NCBI RefSeq assembly: GCF_002838065.1
Contig: NZ_PIZU01000034.1
Span: forward strand, 1-57,777
Length of the DNA stretch: 57,777 nt
Source of the DNA: Mycobacterium hubeiense
GTDB taxonomy: Bacteria > Actinomycetota > Actinomycetes > Mycobacteriales > Mycobacteriaceae
Direction: 5' to 3'
The stretch's first letter is position 1; the number at the start of each line of letters is the position of its first letter. Both the position numbers and the translations under genes were made by a program. The notes beneath the pieces were generated by a model. That model was not told where the DNA came from. It ran no database searches and was given only the letters and a program-made list of their open reading frames with translations. Of this stretch, positions 33,882 to 43,046 are shown piece by piece.

Positions 33882-35126
33882 CTAATCGCCTGCCGCCCGC
33901 AATGCCGCCGCCAGCACCGGCACGACGAGCTCACGCTGCCACGGCCTGGCCTCAGCCTCACGCAGGTACTCGTCGACCGCCGCCTCGACGTCGGCGACCG
34001 GCTGCCAGTCCCAACACAGCCGTTTCACCGCATCCGGCGCGATGAGGTTCTCCGTCGGCACCGAGACCCGTTCGGACAGTTCGGCCAACCCGGCGCGCGC
34101 GGCCTCCAGTCGCGCCGCCGCTTCGGGTTTGCGCTTGGCCCACCGCGACGGCGGCGGCGGGCCGTTTGTCGGCTCCTGCGCATCGGGCGGTTCCACCTCG
34201 CGCGCCTTGGCCAGCGCCTCGAGCCACACCTCGGCCTGACGCCGCTGCTTCGACCCGCCGAAGATCGGCAACGCAGTCAGCTCTTCGACCGTCTTGGGGT
34301 CGACGGTCGCGGCGTTGATGATCGCAGCGTCGGGCAGGATGCGCCCGGGCGCGATATCGCGACGGCGGGCGATGTGGTCGCGCGTGATCCACAGCTCGCG
34401 CACCGCCGCCAGGGCTCGCGGATCACGCACCTTGTGGATTCCCGACGTGCGTCGCCACCGGTCCCGCCGCGTCGGGGCGGCTACATACTTTCGCAGATAC
34501 TCGAACTCTTGGGCCGCCCACTCCGTTTTGCCCTGCTTCTCGAGCACCGCCGCGATCGCCGACCGCAGTTCCAGCAGCACCTCGACATCCAGGGCCGCGT
34601 AGTTCAGCCATTCCGCGGGCAACGGCCGCTTCGACCAGTCCGCCGCGCCGTGGCCCTTCATCAGCGCAAACCCGAGTAGCTCCTGCACCATCGTGGCCAG
34701 GTTCACCCGCGCAAACCCGGCCAACCGGCCGGCGAGCTCGGTGTCGTAGAGCTTCGGAGGCGTCATCCCCAGCTCGGCCAGACACGGCATGTCCTGGTCG
34801 GCCGCGTGCAGCACCCACTCGTCGGTGGCCAGCACCTCGGCGACCGGCGCCAGCGCGTCGATGGGGGAGCCGCCATGGTTGACCGGGTCGATCAGCACGG
34901 TGCCCGCGCCGGCCCGGCGGATCTGCACCAGATAGGCCCGATTGGAGTAACGGAAACCCGACGCCCGCTCGGCATCGATCGCGAAGGTGCCATGGCCGGT
35001 CGCCAAAAGCCTTGCCGCATCGGCGATTTCGTCAGCAGTCACCGACAGCTCTGGCACCCCGTCGGTCGGCGCCAGCAGCGGGGTGGCCTCGGGTTCGGTG
35101 GTGTCGTCGGTTGTCGTCTCGGTCAT
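33882..35126 (-). CDS. ribonuclease D-like HRDC-domain exonuclease
   Basis: This DEDD-type 3'-5' exoribonuclease of 414 residues has the first acidic motif in F-A-I-D-A-E (about residue 50), the second in L-H-A-A-D-Q-D (about 105) and the third with the Tyr/Asp segment near 185 (L-N-Y-A-A-L-D-V). An HRDC domain follows at about 215-295. It is likely to process stable RNA. The ATG is one base from the stop of the DUF3000 gene, so the two are coupled. It corresponds to Rv2681. Confidence 0.88.
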   Translation of the reverse strand: MTETTTDDTTEPEATPLLAPTDGVPELSVTADEIADAARLLATGHGTFAIDAERASGFRYSNRAYLVQIRRAGAGTVLIDPVNHGGSPIDALAPVAEVLATDEWVLHAADQDMPCLAELGMTPPKLYDTELAGRLAGFARVNLATMVQELLGFALMKGHGAADWSKRPLPAEWLNYAALDVEVLLELRSAIAAVLEKQGKTEWAAQEFEYLRKYVAAPTRRDRWRRTSGIHKVRDPRALAAVRELWITRDHIARRRDIAPGRILPDAAIINAATVDPKTVEELTALPIFGGSKQRRQAEVWLEALAKAREVEPPDAQEPTNGPPPPSRWAKRKPEAAARLEAARAGLAELSERVSVPTENLIAPDAVKRLCWDWQPVADVEAAVDEYLREAEARPWQRELVVPVLAAALRAAGD

Positions 35127-35127
35127 C

Positions 35128-35709
35128 TCAAGCGCGGGTGCGGGAGCTCAGATCGGTCACCCCGGCCGGAGGCAGGCCCGCGGCGTGCTCCAGCACGTCA
35201 CAAAACGCCTGCACGTGCGGTCCCAGCTCCAACGATGTCGCCGTCCACGATGCCCGCAGCTCCAGTTGGTGGGCGCGCGGCGGGCCGGAGATGTCGCCGT
35301 AGCGCACCGAGGTGGTGGCGGTGATGGTGCCGCCCAGCGCGGTGACGTGTTCGGCACGCGACTCCAACGCCTCCACCAGCCAGCTCCAGGCCACTTCCGG
35401 CAGCAGCGGGTCGACGGCCTCGCTCGGGTCGAGATCGGCCTGGATGTAGGCGACCAATCGCATGGTGCCGTCCCACGCCTCGGCGCCGTCGGGGTCGTGC
35501 AGCAGGATCAACCGCCCGAAGGCGTCGCCCTCCGACGTCTCCGGAACGACCGCGGTATCGGGATGTCGGACCTCCGCGCCGAGCGCGTAGCTGTAAGGCG
35601 CCAGCCGCTGCGGCGGCCGGATCGGGCCAAGTTCGATTTCCGGCCGCACGGTGGTGGCGTTCATCGCTGCCACCGCGGCTTGGAACTGGGCCGGTTCGGC
35701 GGAGGTCAC
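35128..35709 (-). CDS. DUF3000 family protein
   Basis: This protein of 193 residues is of the actinobacterial DUF3000 family, of unknown function. The family stretch L-A-P-Y-S-Y-A-L-G-A-E-V lies near residue 37 and W-D-G-T-M-R-L-V-A-Y-I-Q-A near 80. I chose the GTG at 35709; the longer frame upstream runs antisense to hemE and lacks homology. Its stop is next to the ribonuclease D start. It corresponds to Rv2680. Confidence 0.85.
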   Translation of the reverse strand: MTSAEPAQFQAAVAAMNATTVRPEIELGPIRPPQRLAPYSYALGAEVRHPDTAVVPETSEGDAFGRLILLHDPDGAEAWDGTMRLVAYIQADLDPSEAVDPLLPEVAWSWLVEALESRAEHVTALGGTITATTSVRYGDISGPPRAHQLELRASWTATSLELGPHVQAFCDVLEHAAGLPPAGVTDLSSRTRA

Positions 35710-35787
35710 GCCGTTTGACGCTAGACCATCTCGGCGGCCGAATGCGCAGGCGCGCCGAATTAAGATCGCGTGGCAGCATAGAGCCCG

Positions 35788-36837
35788 ATGAATACCCGCC
35801 GTGAGCTGCCCGAGTCGCCCTATTTGGCTGCCGCCGGCGGCCGCAAACCCCATCACATACCGGTGTGGTTCATGCGGCAAGCCGGTCGCTCGCTGCCCGA
35901 GTACCGGGCGCTGCGCGCGCAGCACCGGATGCTTGAAGCCTGCTTCGATCCGGAACTCGTTTGCGAGATCACCCTGCAGCCGGTGCGCCGGCACGGGGTT
36001 GACGCCGCGATCCTGTTCTCCGACATCGTGGTGCCGCTGAAGGCTTCGGGCATCGAGCTGGACATCGTGGCTGACGTCGGTCCCGTAATGGAACATCCCG
36101 TGCGCACCATCGACGACGTACGTGCCATGAAACCGCTTGAGCCCGAACAAGTCTCACCGATCGCCGAGGCGGTGTCGCTATTGGTGTCGGAGCTTGGCGA
36201 CGTGCCGCTGATCGGCTTCGCCGGCGCCCCGTTCACGCTGGCGTCCTACCTCGTCGAGGGCGGTCCGAGCCGTCACCACGAGCACACCAAGGCGATGATG
36301 CTGGGCGAGCCGGACACCTGGCACGCACTGATGACGGCGCTGACGGATCTGACGATCACGTTCCTGCAGGCGCAGGTGCAGGCCGGTGTCGACGCCGTCC
36401 AGGTGTTCGATTCATGGGCGGGCACGCTGTCGCTGGCCGACTACCGCAGCCACGTGCTGCCGCACAGCGCTCGGGTGTTCGAGACGCTGGCCGCCGCCGA
36501 TGTGCCGATGACCCATTTCGGCGTCGGCACCGCCGAACTGCTGGGCGCGATGTCAGAAGCCGGTGCCTCGGTGGTGGGGGTGGACTGGCGCACCTCGCTG
36601 ACGGATGCCGCCGCGCGCGTCAAACCCGGTACCGCCCTGCAGGGCAACCTCGACCCCGTGGTATTGCTGGCGGGCTGGCCGGTGGTGGAGCGCGCCGTGC
36701 GCGCCGTCGTCGAGGACGGCCGGCGTGCGGTCGACGCCGGCGCGGCCGGTCACGTGTTCAACCTCGGACACGGTGTATTGCCCGCCACCGACCCCGGCGT
36801 GATCACCGACGTCGTGTCGCTGGTGCACTCGCTGTGA
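35788..36837 (+). CDS. hemE: uroporphyrinogen decarboxylase
   Basis: This enzyme decarboxylates the four acetate side chains of uroporphyrinogen III to give coproporphyrinogen III. It has 349 residues. The N-terminal signature W-F-M-R-Q-A-G-R-S-L-P-E-Y is at about residues 27-40, and the catalytic Asp lies in I-L-F-S-D-I-V-V-P near 75. The ATG at 35788 is divergent from the DUF3000 gene. Its stop overlaps the GTG of hemY, forming a hemE-hemY-chdC operon. Confidence 0.95.
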   Translation: MNTRRELPESPYLAAAGGRKPHHIPVWFMRQAGRSLPEYRALRAQHRMLEACFDPELVCEITLQPVRRHGVDAAILFSDIVVPLKASGIELDIVADVGPVMEHPVRTIDDVRAMKPLEPEQVSPIAEAVSLLVSELGDVPLIGFAGAPFTLASYLVEGGPSRHHEHTKAMMLGEPDTWHALMTALTDLTITFLQAQVQAGVDAVQVFDSWAGTLSLADYRSHVLPHSARVFETLAAADVPMTHFGVGTAELLGAMSEAGASVVGVDWRTSLTDAAARVKPGTALQGNLDPVVLLAGWPVVERAVRAVVEDGRRAVDAGAAGHVFNLGHGVLPATDPGVITDVVSLVHSL

Positions 36838-38189
36838 CGGCCATGTATTGCATTGTCGGCGGCGGAATTTCGGGCCTCGTCGCCGCATACCGGCTGCGCG
36901 TCGCGGCCGGGCCCGGCGCGGTGATCACGGTGTTCGACCCGGCCGACCGTCTCGGCGGGGTGCTCCGCACCGAGCGCATCGGCGGCCAACCGCTCGACGT
37001 CGGCGCGGAGGCGTTCGTCGCCCGTCGGCCCGAAGTCCCGGCGTTGTTGGCCGAGCTGGGGCTGGCCGCCAGGCAGATCGGCACGACGGGCGCGCGGCCG
37101 CTGATCTACAGCGGCGGACGGCTGCACCCGATGCCGGACGGCACCCTGCAGGGCATACCCGCGCATGCCTCGTCGCTGAGAGGTCTGGTCGACGACGCCA
37201 CCATCGCCCGCATCGCCGACGAACCCACCCGCCCGTTCACCTGGCGACCGGGCGCCGACCCGAGCGTCGCCGACCTCGTGGGTGACCGGTTCGGCGACCA
37301 GGTGGTGACCCGCTCGGTCGACCCTTTGCTGGCCGGCGTGTATGCCGGATCCGCCGCGACCATCGGGCTGCGCTCGGCCGTGCCGACGCTGGCCACGGCG
37401 CTGGACCGCGGCATGGCAAGCCTGACCGACGCGGTGCGCGAGGCGCTCCCGCCGCCGGTGACCGGATCGGTGTTCGGTGCGATCGACGGCGGCTACAGGG
37501 TGCTGGTCGACGAGCTCGTGCGGTGTGCAGATGTGCGGTGGGCGCAGGTGGCCGTCGAGCGGATCGACCGCGCGACGCGCGGCTGGGAGGTCGTCGACGA
37601 CGAGGGCACCCGCTGGCCCGCCGACGCGGTGGTGCTGGCCGTGCCTGCGCCGCGACTGGCCCGACTGATCGAACACCTCGCCCCGCGCACGGCGGCAGCG
37701 GCGCGGCGCATAGCGGTCGCGTCCACGGCGTTGGTGGCGCTGGCCCTGCCCGGGGGCACCCCGCTGCCGCAACAGTCCGGGGTGCTGGTGGCCACGGGAG
37801 AACGCCTGCGCGCCAAGGCGATAACGCTGTCGTCACGCAAATGGGGACAACGCGGCAATGTGGAGCTGGTGCGGCTCTCGTACGGCCGCTTCGGCGACAA
37901 CCTCGCTGCCAACACCGGCGACGACGATCTGCTGGACTGGGCGACGCAGGACCTCGCCGACGTGTTCGGCATCCGCGTCGACCCGGTGGACTGCCACGTC
38001 CAGCGCTGGATCGACGCGATGCCGCAGTACGGCCCGGGCCACGGCGAGCTGATCGCCGAGCTGCGGGCGGGCCTGCCGGCCACGCTGGCGGTGGCGGGCG
38101 GATACCTCGACGGTATCGGCGTGCCGGCGTGTGTGGCGGCGGCCACCAGGGCGGCGGCGTCGCTGGCCCTGACCCGCGTGGCACGATAG
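36834..38189 (+). CDS. hemY: coproporphyrinogen III / protoporphyrinogen oxidase (HemY, CgoX)
   Basis: This FAD enzyme of 451 residues oxidises coproporphyrinogen III to coproporphyrin III in the actinobacterial pathway. The dinucleotide fold I-V-G-G-G-I-S-G-L lies at residues 6-14, followed by V-F-D-P-A-D-R-L-G-G-V. The C-terminal FAD motif is G-Y-L-D-G-I-G-V-P-A-C. The GTG start overlaps the hemE stop; an ATG at 36843 is also in frame. ChdC follows five bases after the stop, which supports the coproporphyrin-dependent rather than the protoporphyrin route. Confidence 0.92.
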   Translation: MTAMYCIVGGGISGLVAAYRLRVAAGPGAVITVFDPADRLGGVLRTERIGGQPLDVGAEAFVARRPEVPALLAELGLAARQIGTTGARPLIYSGGRLHPMPDGTLQGIPAHASSLRGLVDDATIARIADEPTRPFTWRPGADPSVADLVGDRFGDQVVTRSVDPLLAGVYAGSAATIGLRSAVPTLATALDRGMASLTDAVREALPPPVTGSVFGAIDGGYRVLVDELVRCADVRWAQVAVERIDRATRGWEVVDDEGTRWPADAVVLAVPAPRLARLIEHLAPRTAAAARRIAVASTALVALALPGGTPLPQQSGVLVATGERLRAKAITLSSRKWGQRGNVELVRLSYGRFGDNLAANTGDDDLLDWATQDLADVFGIRVDPVDCHVQRWIDAMPQYGPGHGELIAELRAGLPATLAVAGGYLDGIGVPACVAAATRAAASLALTRVAR

Positions 38190-38194
38190 AAGCC

Positions 38195-38899
38195 ATGGCC
38201 AAGCTGGATTTCGACGAACTCAACGCCACCATCAGATACCTGATGTTCTCGGTGTTCGCGGTGCGCCCCGGCGCGTTGGGCGCCGATGAACAGGCCCGCG
38301 CCGCGGTCGTCGACGAGACCGCCACCTTCCTCAAACAGCAGGAAGAACGCGGCGTGGTGGTGCGCGGCCTCTACGACGTCGCGGGGCTGCGCGCCGACGC
38401 CGACTTCATGATGTGGACGCACGCCGAAACCGTGGAAGCCCTGCAGGCCACCTACTCCGACTTCCGGCGCACCACCACACTCGGGCGCGCCAGCACGCCG
38501 GTGTGGAGCAATGTGGCGTTGCACCGGCCGGCCGAATTCAACAAGAGCCACATCCCGGCGTTCCTGGCCGGTGAGCAGCCGGGCAACTACATCTGCGTGT
38601 ATCCGTTCGTGCGGTCCCTCGACTGGTATTTGCTGCCCGACGACGAGCGGCGGCGGATGCTCGCAGAACACGGCATGGCCGCCCGCGGCTACAAGGATGT
38701 GCGGGCCAACACCGTGCCCGCGTTCGCGCTGGGGGACTACGAGTGGATCCTGGCGTTCGAGGCCCCCGAACTGCATCGCATCGTCGATCTGATGCGCGAC
38801 CTGCGCGCCACCGACGCTCGCCGGCACGTGCGCGAGGAAACCCCCTTCTTCACCGGGCCGCGCGTCGGCGTCGAGGAATTGGTGGCCAAACTGCCCTGA
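38195..38899 (+). CDS. chdC: coproheme decarboxylase ChdC (HemQ)
   Basis: This enzyme makes haem b from Fe-coproporphyrin III by peroxide-dependent oxidative decarboxylation. It has 234 residues with the chlorite-dismutase fold. The catalytic Tyr lies in V-Y-P-F-V-R-S-L-D-W-Y, and the proximal haem-ligand His is probably that of A-E-H-G near residue 160. It was formerly called chlorite dismutase-like. It is the last step of the pathway and the last gene of the hemE-hemY-chdC operon, separated from hemY by five bases. Confidence 0.93.
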   Translation: MAKLDFDELNATIRYLMFSVFAVRPGALGADEQARAAVVDETATFLKQQEERGVVVRGLYDVAGLRADADFMMWTHAETVEALQATYSDFRRTTTLGRASTPVWSNVALHRPAEFNKSHIPAFLAGEQPGNYICVYPFVRSLDWYLLPDDERRRMLAEHGMAARGYKDVRANTVPAFALGDYEWILAFEAPELHRIVDLMRDLRATDARRHVREETPFFTGPRVGVEELVAKLP

Positions 38900-38940
38900 G
38901 GCACCTCCGCTGGCCCGGCAATGTTGCTAGCCTCTGAGCG

Positions 38941-41292
38941 GTGCCGAAGGTCGCATGGGTCGGGGGAGTCGCCACAGGCATAGCGATCGTGTACGCCGCA
39001 GGGCTGATCGGCGGCTGGGGCGGTACGGGGTCCACGCGTGTGGTGGGGGATCTCGGGCTGCTCGGGTTCGCGTTATTCGCCGCGGTGTGTGCGGGACTGG
39101 CCACGCGGTCGGCGTCGGGGCGACAGCGCAGCGCGTGGATGTTCCTGACCATCGGAGTGCTCGGATGGGCTGTCCGCCAAGCGATCTGGTCGTACTACCA
39201 CCAGGCGCTCGGGATGGAGCAGCCCCCGTTTCCGGCGGTCTCAGAAATCGCGTATCTGCTCTTCCCCGTCGGCGCGTGCCTGGCGCTGGTCTTGTTGCCC
39301 GCCGGGTATGCGGGCCAGTCCCGGATCCGGATGGTGCTCGACGGGCTGATCGTCGCCGGCGCGCTGTTCGTGGTGTTCTGGGCGGTTGTGCTGCACAGCG
39401 CCTACACCGCGGGCGACGCCGACGGTTTCGCGGTCGCGGTCTCGCTGATCTACCCCGTGTCCGACATCGTGGTGTTGACGGTCGCGCTGTCGGTGCTGGC
39501 CCGCGCCAGGGCCGGACAACGGTTCACGTTGATGCTGTTGACAGCGGGAATCGTGTTGAAAGCGTTGTCGGACAGCGCGTTTGCCTATCTGATCATCAGC
39601 GGAGCCGACAGCAAGGGTGACATCATCGACGCCGGCTGGGCTGCGGCATTGCTGATGCTCAGCCTGGCGGCGCTGCTCAGTCTGGCGGCCCCGGACGCAG
39701 AGGAGCACAAGCCGCGGCTGCCGTCGCGGGCGTCGACGTGGTTGCCGTACCTGCCGCTGCTGGCGGCCGCCGTGGTGTGTGCGCCCAAGTATCTGTTCAT
39801 GTCGGGTGTGGGGCCGGTGTTCGCATCGGCGCTGTTGCTGATGGCCGCGGTGCTGGCGCGTCAGTTCGTGGTGGTCCGCGAGAATCGGCTGCTGCTGGAG
39901 ACGGTCGCCGATCAGGCGCTGCGCGACCCGCTGACCGGCCTTGCCAACCGCGAGCTCTTCCGCGACCACCTCACGCACGCGATGCAGTTGCGGCAACGGG
40001 ATAACCGGTCGGTGGCCGTGCTGGTGCTAGATCTCGACGAATTCAAACTCGTCAACGACAGCCTGGGGCATCCCGCCGGTGATGCGCTGCTCACTTTGGT
40101 GGCCGAACGAATCCTGGGCTGCGTGCGGCCCGGCGATACGGTCGCGCGGCTGGGCGGTGACGAGTTCGCGGTCCTCTTGGAAGGCAGGGTGGAGCAATCC
40201 CGCCGGGTCGCGCATCGGGTGATGCGGGCCTTCGACGCGCCGTTCCTCATCGAGGGCCACGATTTGTTGATGCGGCCCAGCGTCGGACTGGCGGTGGCCT
40301 CGGCCGACGACACCGAGATCTCCGCCGACGCGCTGCTGAAACAGGCTGACGTGGCCATGTATTCGGCCAAACGCTCGCGGGCCGGCGGGGTGCACACCTT
40401 CAGCCCGGACATGTACCTGACCGACGCCATCGATCCGGCGCGGGAGGGCGACGAGAACGGCGGACCCCACGGCGCCGGCATGGTCCGGCTGCTGGGCCAG
40501 CTGCGTCACGCGATCGACCATGTCGGTCTGAGCCTGGTCTATCAGCCCAAGATCGATCTGCGTGACGACGCGATCGTCGGCGTCGAGGCACTGGTGCGGT
40601 GGCCGCATCCCGAGCGCGGGCTGCTGGGCCCGGAGCACTTTTTGCCGCTGGTGCGCCAGTACGGCCTGATGCGCTCGGTCACCGAGATCGTGCTCTCTCA
40701 GGCGCTTGACGACGCCGCCCGCTGGCGCCTGCACGGTGTCGAGGTGCCCGTGGCCGTCAATGTGTTCGCGCCGTCGCTCGGCGACCTGAAACTGCCGATG
40801 CTCATCGAGCACGAACTGGCATTGCGCAGGCTGCGACCCGACACCCTGACCGTCGAGATCACCGAGGACCTTCTGCTCGACGATGTGGACCGCACCCGCA
40901 CGGTGTTGGACCGGTTGCGGCAAAACGGGATTCGAGTCGCGATCGACTATTTCGGCAGCGGCTACTCGGCGCTGCAGTACCTGCGCGATCTGTCTATCGA
41001 CGAGGTCAAGTTGGACCGCGAATTCATCACCCCGATACTTGTCGACCGGCGAGCCGCGGTGATCGTCGGCGCCGTCATCGGGCTGGCCCAGGAACTCGGC
41101 CTGACCACTGTCGCCGAGGGCGTCGAAAGCGCCGCCATCGCGGCCAGACTGCGCGAGTACGGCTGCGATGTGGCCCAGGGGTATTACTACAGCCCGCCGC
41201 TGGCCGCTTCCGACATGCTCGCGCTGCTGCTGTCAGCGCGGACGCCTCAGGACGAAGGCACCAGCCGCAGCGAGATCGAGTTGATGCAGTAG
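38941..41292 (+). CDS. membrane-anchored GGDEF-EAL protein with an altered EAL motif
   Basis: This cyclic-di-GMP turnover or sensor protein has 783 residues. About nine helices form an N-terminal membrane domain (residues 1-310). A GGDEF domain follows with an intact R-L-G-G-D-E-F, then an EAL domain with V-E-A-L-V-R-W. Most EAL residues are kept: Asn of V-A-V-N-V, Glu of E-I-T-E, Lys of V-K-L-D, Glu of A-E-G-V-E and Gln of A-Q-G-Y. The D-D-F-G-T-G-Y motif, however, reads D-Y-F-G-S-G-Y, which loses one metal-site Asp. Phosphodiesterase activity is doubtful. The 3' end overlaps msrB by 46 bases, tail to tail. Confidence 0.9.
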   Translation: MPKVAWVGGVATGIAIVYAAGLIGGWGGTGSTRVVGDLGLLGFALFAAVCAGLATRSASGRQRSAWMFLTIGVLGWAVRQAIWSYYHQALGMEQPPFPAVSEIAYLLFPVGACLALVLLPAGYAGQSRIRMVLDGLIVAGALFVVFWAVVLHSAYTAGDADGFAVAVSLIYPVSDIVVLTVALSVLARARAGQRFTLMLLTAGIVLKALSDSAFAYLIISGADSKGDIIDAGWAAALLMLSLAALLSLAAPDAEEHKPRLPSRASTWLPYLPLLAAAVVCAPKYLFMSGVGPVFASALLLMAAVLARQFVVVRENRLLLETVADQALRDPLTGLANRELFRDHLTHAMQLRQRDNRSVAVLVLDLDEFKLVNDSLGHPAGDALLTLVAERILGCVRPGDTVARLGGDEFAVLLEGRVEQSRRVAHRVMRAFDAPFLIEGHDLLMRPSVGLAVASADDTEISADALLKQADVAMYSAKRSRAGGVHTFSPDMYLTDAIDPAREGDENGGPHGAGMVRLLGQLRHAIDHVGLSLVYQPKIDLRDDAIVGVEALVRWPHPERGLLGPEHFLPLVRQYGLMRSVTEIVLSQALDDAARWRLHGVEVPVAVNVFAPSLGDLKLPMLIEHELALRRLRPDTLTVEITEDLLLDDVDRTRTVLDRLRQNGIRVAIDYFGSGYSALQYLRDLSIDEVKLDREFITPILVDRRAAVIVGAVIGLAQELGLTTVAEGVESAAIAARLREYGCDVAQGYYYSPPLAASDMLALLLSARTPQDEGTSRSEIELMQ

Positions 41293-41660
41293 CGCTGGTC
41301 GGTCGGCGTCGGATAGCCCTCACCCTCGAACACGTGGCCGAGATGGCTGTGGCAGCTCGCACACAACACCTCGACGCGACGCATTCCCAGCGAGTCATCA
41401 GGCCGCAGTATCACCGCATCGGAGCTGGCCGGATCGAAGAATGACGGCCAGCCGCAATGCGATTCGAACTTCTCGCTGCTGCGGAACAACTCGGCGCCGC
41501 AGGCCCGGCACTGGTAGACGCCTTCGGTCTTGGTGTCGGTGTACTCACCGGTGAACGGCCGCTCGGTGCCGGCGCGCCGCAGCACCGCGAACTCCTCGGG
41601 GGTGAGCTTCCGACGCCACTCGTCGTCGGTCAGCTGCACTTTTGGGGCTGGCGAAGTCAT
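41247..41660 (-). CDS. msrB: peptide-methionine (R)-S-oxide reductase
   Basis: This enzyme reduces the R epimer of methionine sulfoxide in oxidised proteins. It has 137 residues. Two C-x-x-C zinc motifs (C-R-A-C and C-A-S-C) and the catalytic Cys in R-Y-C-I-N-S are present, with the substrate motif H-C-G-W-P-S-F. The size is that of a stand-alone MsrB. The gene overlaps the end of the GGDEF-EAL gene on the other strand. Confidence 0.95.
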   Translation of the reverse strand: MTSPAPKVQLTDDEWRRKLTPEEFAVLRRAGTERPFTGEYTDTKTEGVYQCRACGAELFRSSEKFESHCGWPSFFDPASSDAVILRPDDSLGMRRVEVLCASCHSHLGHVFEGEGYPTPTDQRYCINSISLRLVPSS

Positions 41661-41669
41661 GGTTCCACG

Positions 41670-43025
41670 CTACCGGGCGTTGAGATTGCCGTCAGGGCTG
41701 TTATCGCCGCCGGATCCCGACCCTGCGCGCGATCTCACCGGCTCGTCGGGCTTCTCCGGCGTCATCCACGGCGGGTCGATGCCCTCGTCCAGCCGGCCCT
41801 CGGCTTTGGCGTCCAGATAGCGGAAGTACAAGGCGCAGAACACCACCACGATCATCAGCGACCAGCCGTAGGTGATCTTCGCGTATTCCAGGAAGCGGCC
41901 GGTCGTCGGCCAGTGACCCAGCAGCCAGCGGTCCATCGTCATGAACCCGTACACCGCCAGCCACGCCACCCAGCTGCGGATCACCGAGTTCGGAAGCACC
42001 ACCGTCATCAGGAACGGGAACAGCATCATCGAGTAGTAGCCCTGGCCCAGCGACAGCACCAGCCACGACGCGATCAGCAGCACACCCGAGGACGTCAGCA
42101 TCCAGAACATGGGGTCACGCTGGCGGTAGTAGCGGTACAGCAGCCACAGGCTGATCGCCGCCAGCACCGCAAAGGTGATGCGCAGCAACATGATCAACCA
42201 CATTGGCAGGCCGTAGTAGACGCCGTTGCCCAGGATCGAGCTGTTGAAGTAGTCGCGGGTGGAGAAGATGTAGGGCAGCGTGCGGGTGACGAAGTTCATC
42301 GGGTCGCTGATCAGCGGCCACGCCGCGGCGTTGAACGCCACCGGCACCACGAACGCCGTTACCAGACACCGCCATTGCCGGTTCAGCAGCGGCAGCAACA
42401 GCAGCGGCGCCAGCAACGGTTTGACCACCAGCGTCAGCCCGATCGCCACTCCGGCCCACCATTGGCGGTTGGTCCTCCCGTCCAACAGCCAGGTGAAGAA
42501 CAGCACCTCCAGCAGCAGGATGACGCCGTTGATGTTGCCGAAAACCAGTGTGTTGGTGACGTTTTCGGTGCAGAACATGGCCAGCAGCAGCGCGGGCGCC
42601 GCGACCGAGGCCAGCGAGAACTTGAACAGCCGCAGCAGGAAATAGGCGGCCAGCACGATGGCCAGCGTGTTGAAGAAGATGAACCAGTACCGCGACGCGT
42701 CGACGGGCAGGTACCCGAACGGCGCCATGATCAGCGTGCCGCCCGGTGGGTACAGGTAGTGCGGGTCGACGTGGTTGAAGTGCTCGTTGTAGATGTCCCA
42801 GCCCATCTTGAAATTGACGACGGCGCGGTAGACGGGCGCGAAGTCGTCGGTGATGTAGCCGTTGGTGGCCAAGACATAACTGCGATGGATCACCGACAGG
42901 ATCGCGAACGGCCACAAGATTGACCGCAGCACGGTCGCGGTGCTTGGAGGTGAAGTGCGGGGCCGGAATGCGTTGAGCAGGCCGCTGCGAATCGAATCTG
43001 TCGACAGCACGAGCGAACGGTACAC
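41670..43025 (-). CDS. aftC: alpha-(1->3) arabinofuranosyltransferase AftC (GT87)
   Basis: This is a membrane glycosyltransferase of 451 residues and about ten helices. It uses decaprenyl-phosphoryl arabinose to add branching alpha-1,3 arabinose in arabinogalactan and lipoarabinomannan. The GT-C type acidic pair appears in the first periplasmic loop as I-T-D-D-F-A-P near residue 60. The DUF2029 layout and the position between msrB and the lipoprotein hydrolase match Rv2673. It starts with a GTG at 43025; a start a little downstream is possible. Confidence 0.9.
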   Translation of the reverse strand: MYRSLVLSTDSIRSGLLNAFRPRTSPPSTATVLRSILWPFAILSVIHRSYVLATNGYITDDFAPVYRAVVNFKMGWDIYNEHFNHVDPHYLYPPGGTLIMAPFGYLPVDASRYWFIFFNTLAIVLAAYFLLRLFKFSLASVAAPALLLAMFCTENVTNTLVFGNINGVILLLEVLFFTWLLDGRTNRQWWAGVAIGLTLVVKPLLAPLLLLPLLNRQWRCLVTAFVVPVAFNAAAWPLISDPMNFVTRTLPYIFSTRDYFNSSILGNGVYYGLPMWLIMLLRITFAVLAAISLWLLYRYYRQRDPMFWMLTSSGVLLIASWLVLSLGQGYYSMMLFPFLMTVVLPNSVIRSWVAWLAVYGFMTMDRWLLGHWPTTGRFLEYAKITYGWSLMIVVVFCALYFRYLDAKAEGRLDEGIDPPWMTPEKPDEPVRSRAGSGSGGDNSPDGNLNAR

Positions 43026-43046
43026 CGAGCCCGTCGGCGCAGGCCG

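Noticed and set aside
41457..42923. Plus-strand open frame of 488 codons opposite aftC and msrB
   Set aside because: The translation is dominated by His, Gln and Arg and has no motif; aftC and msrB explain the region.
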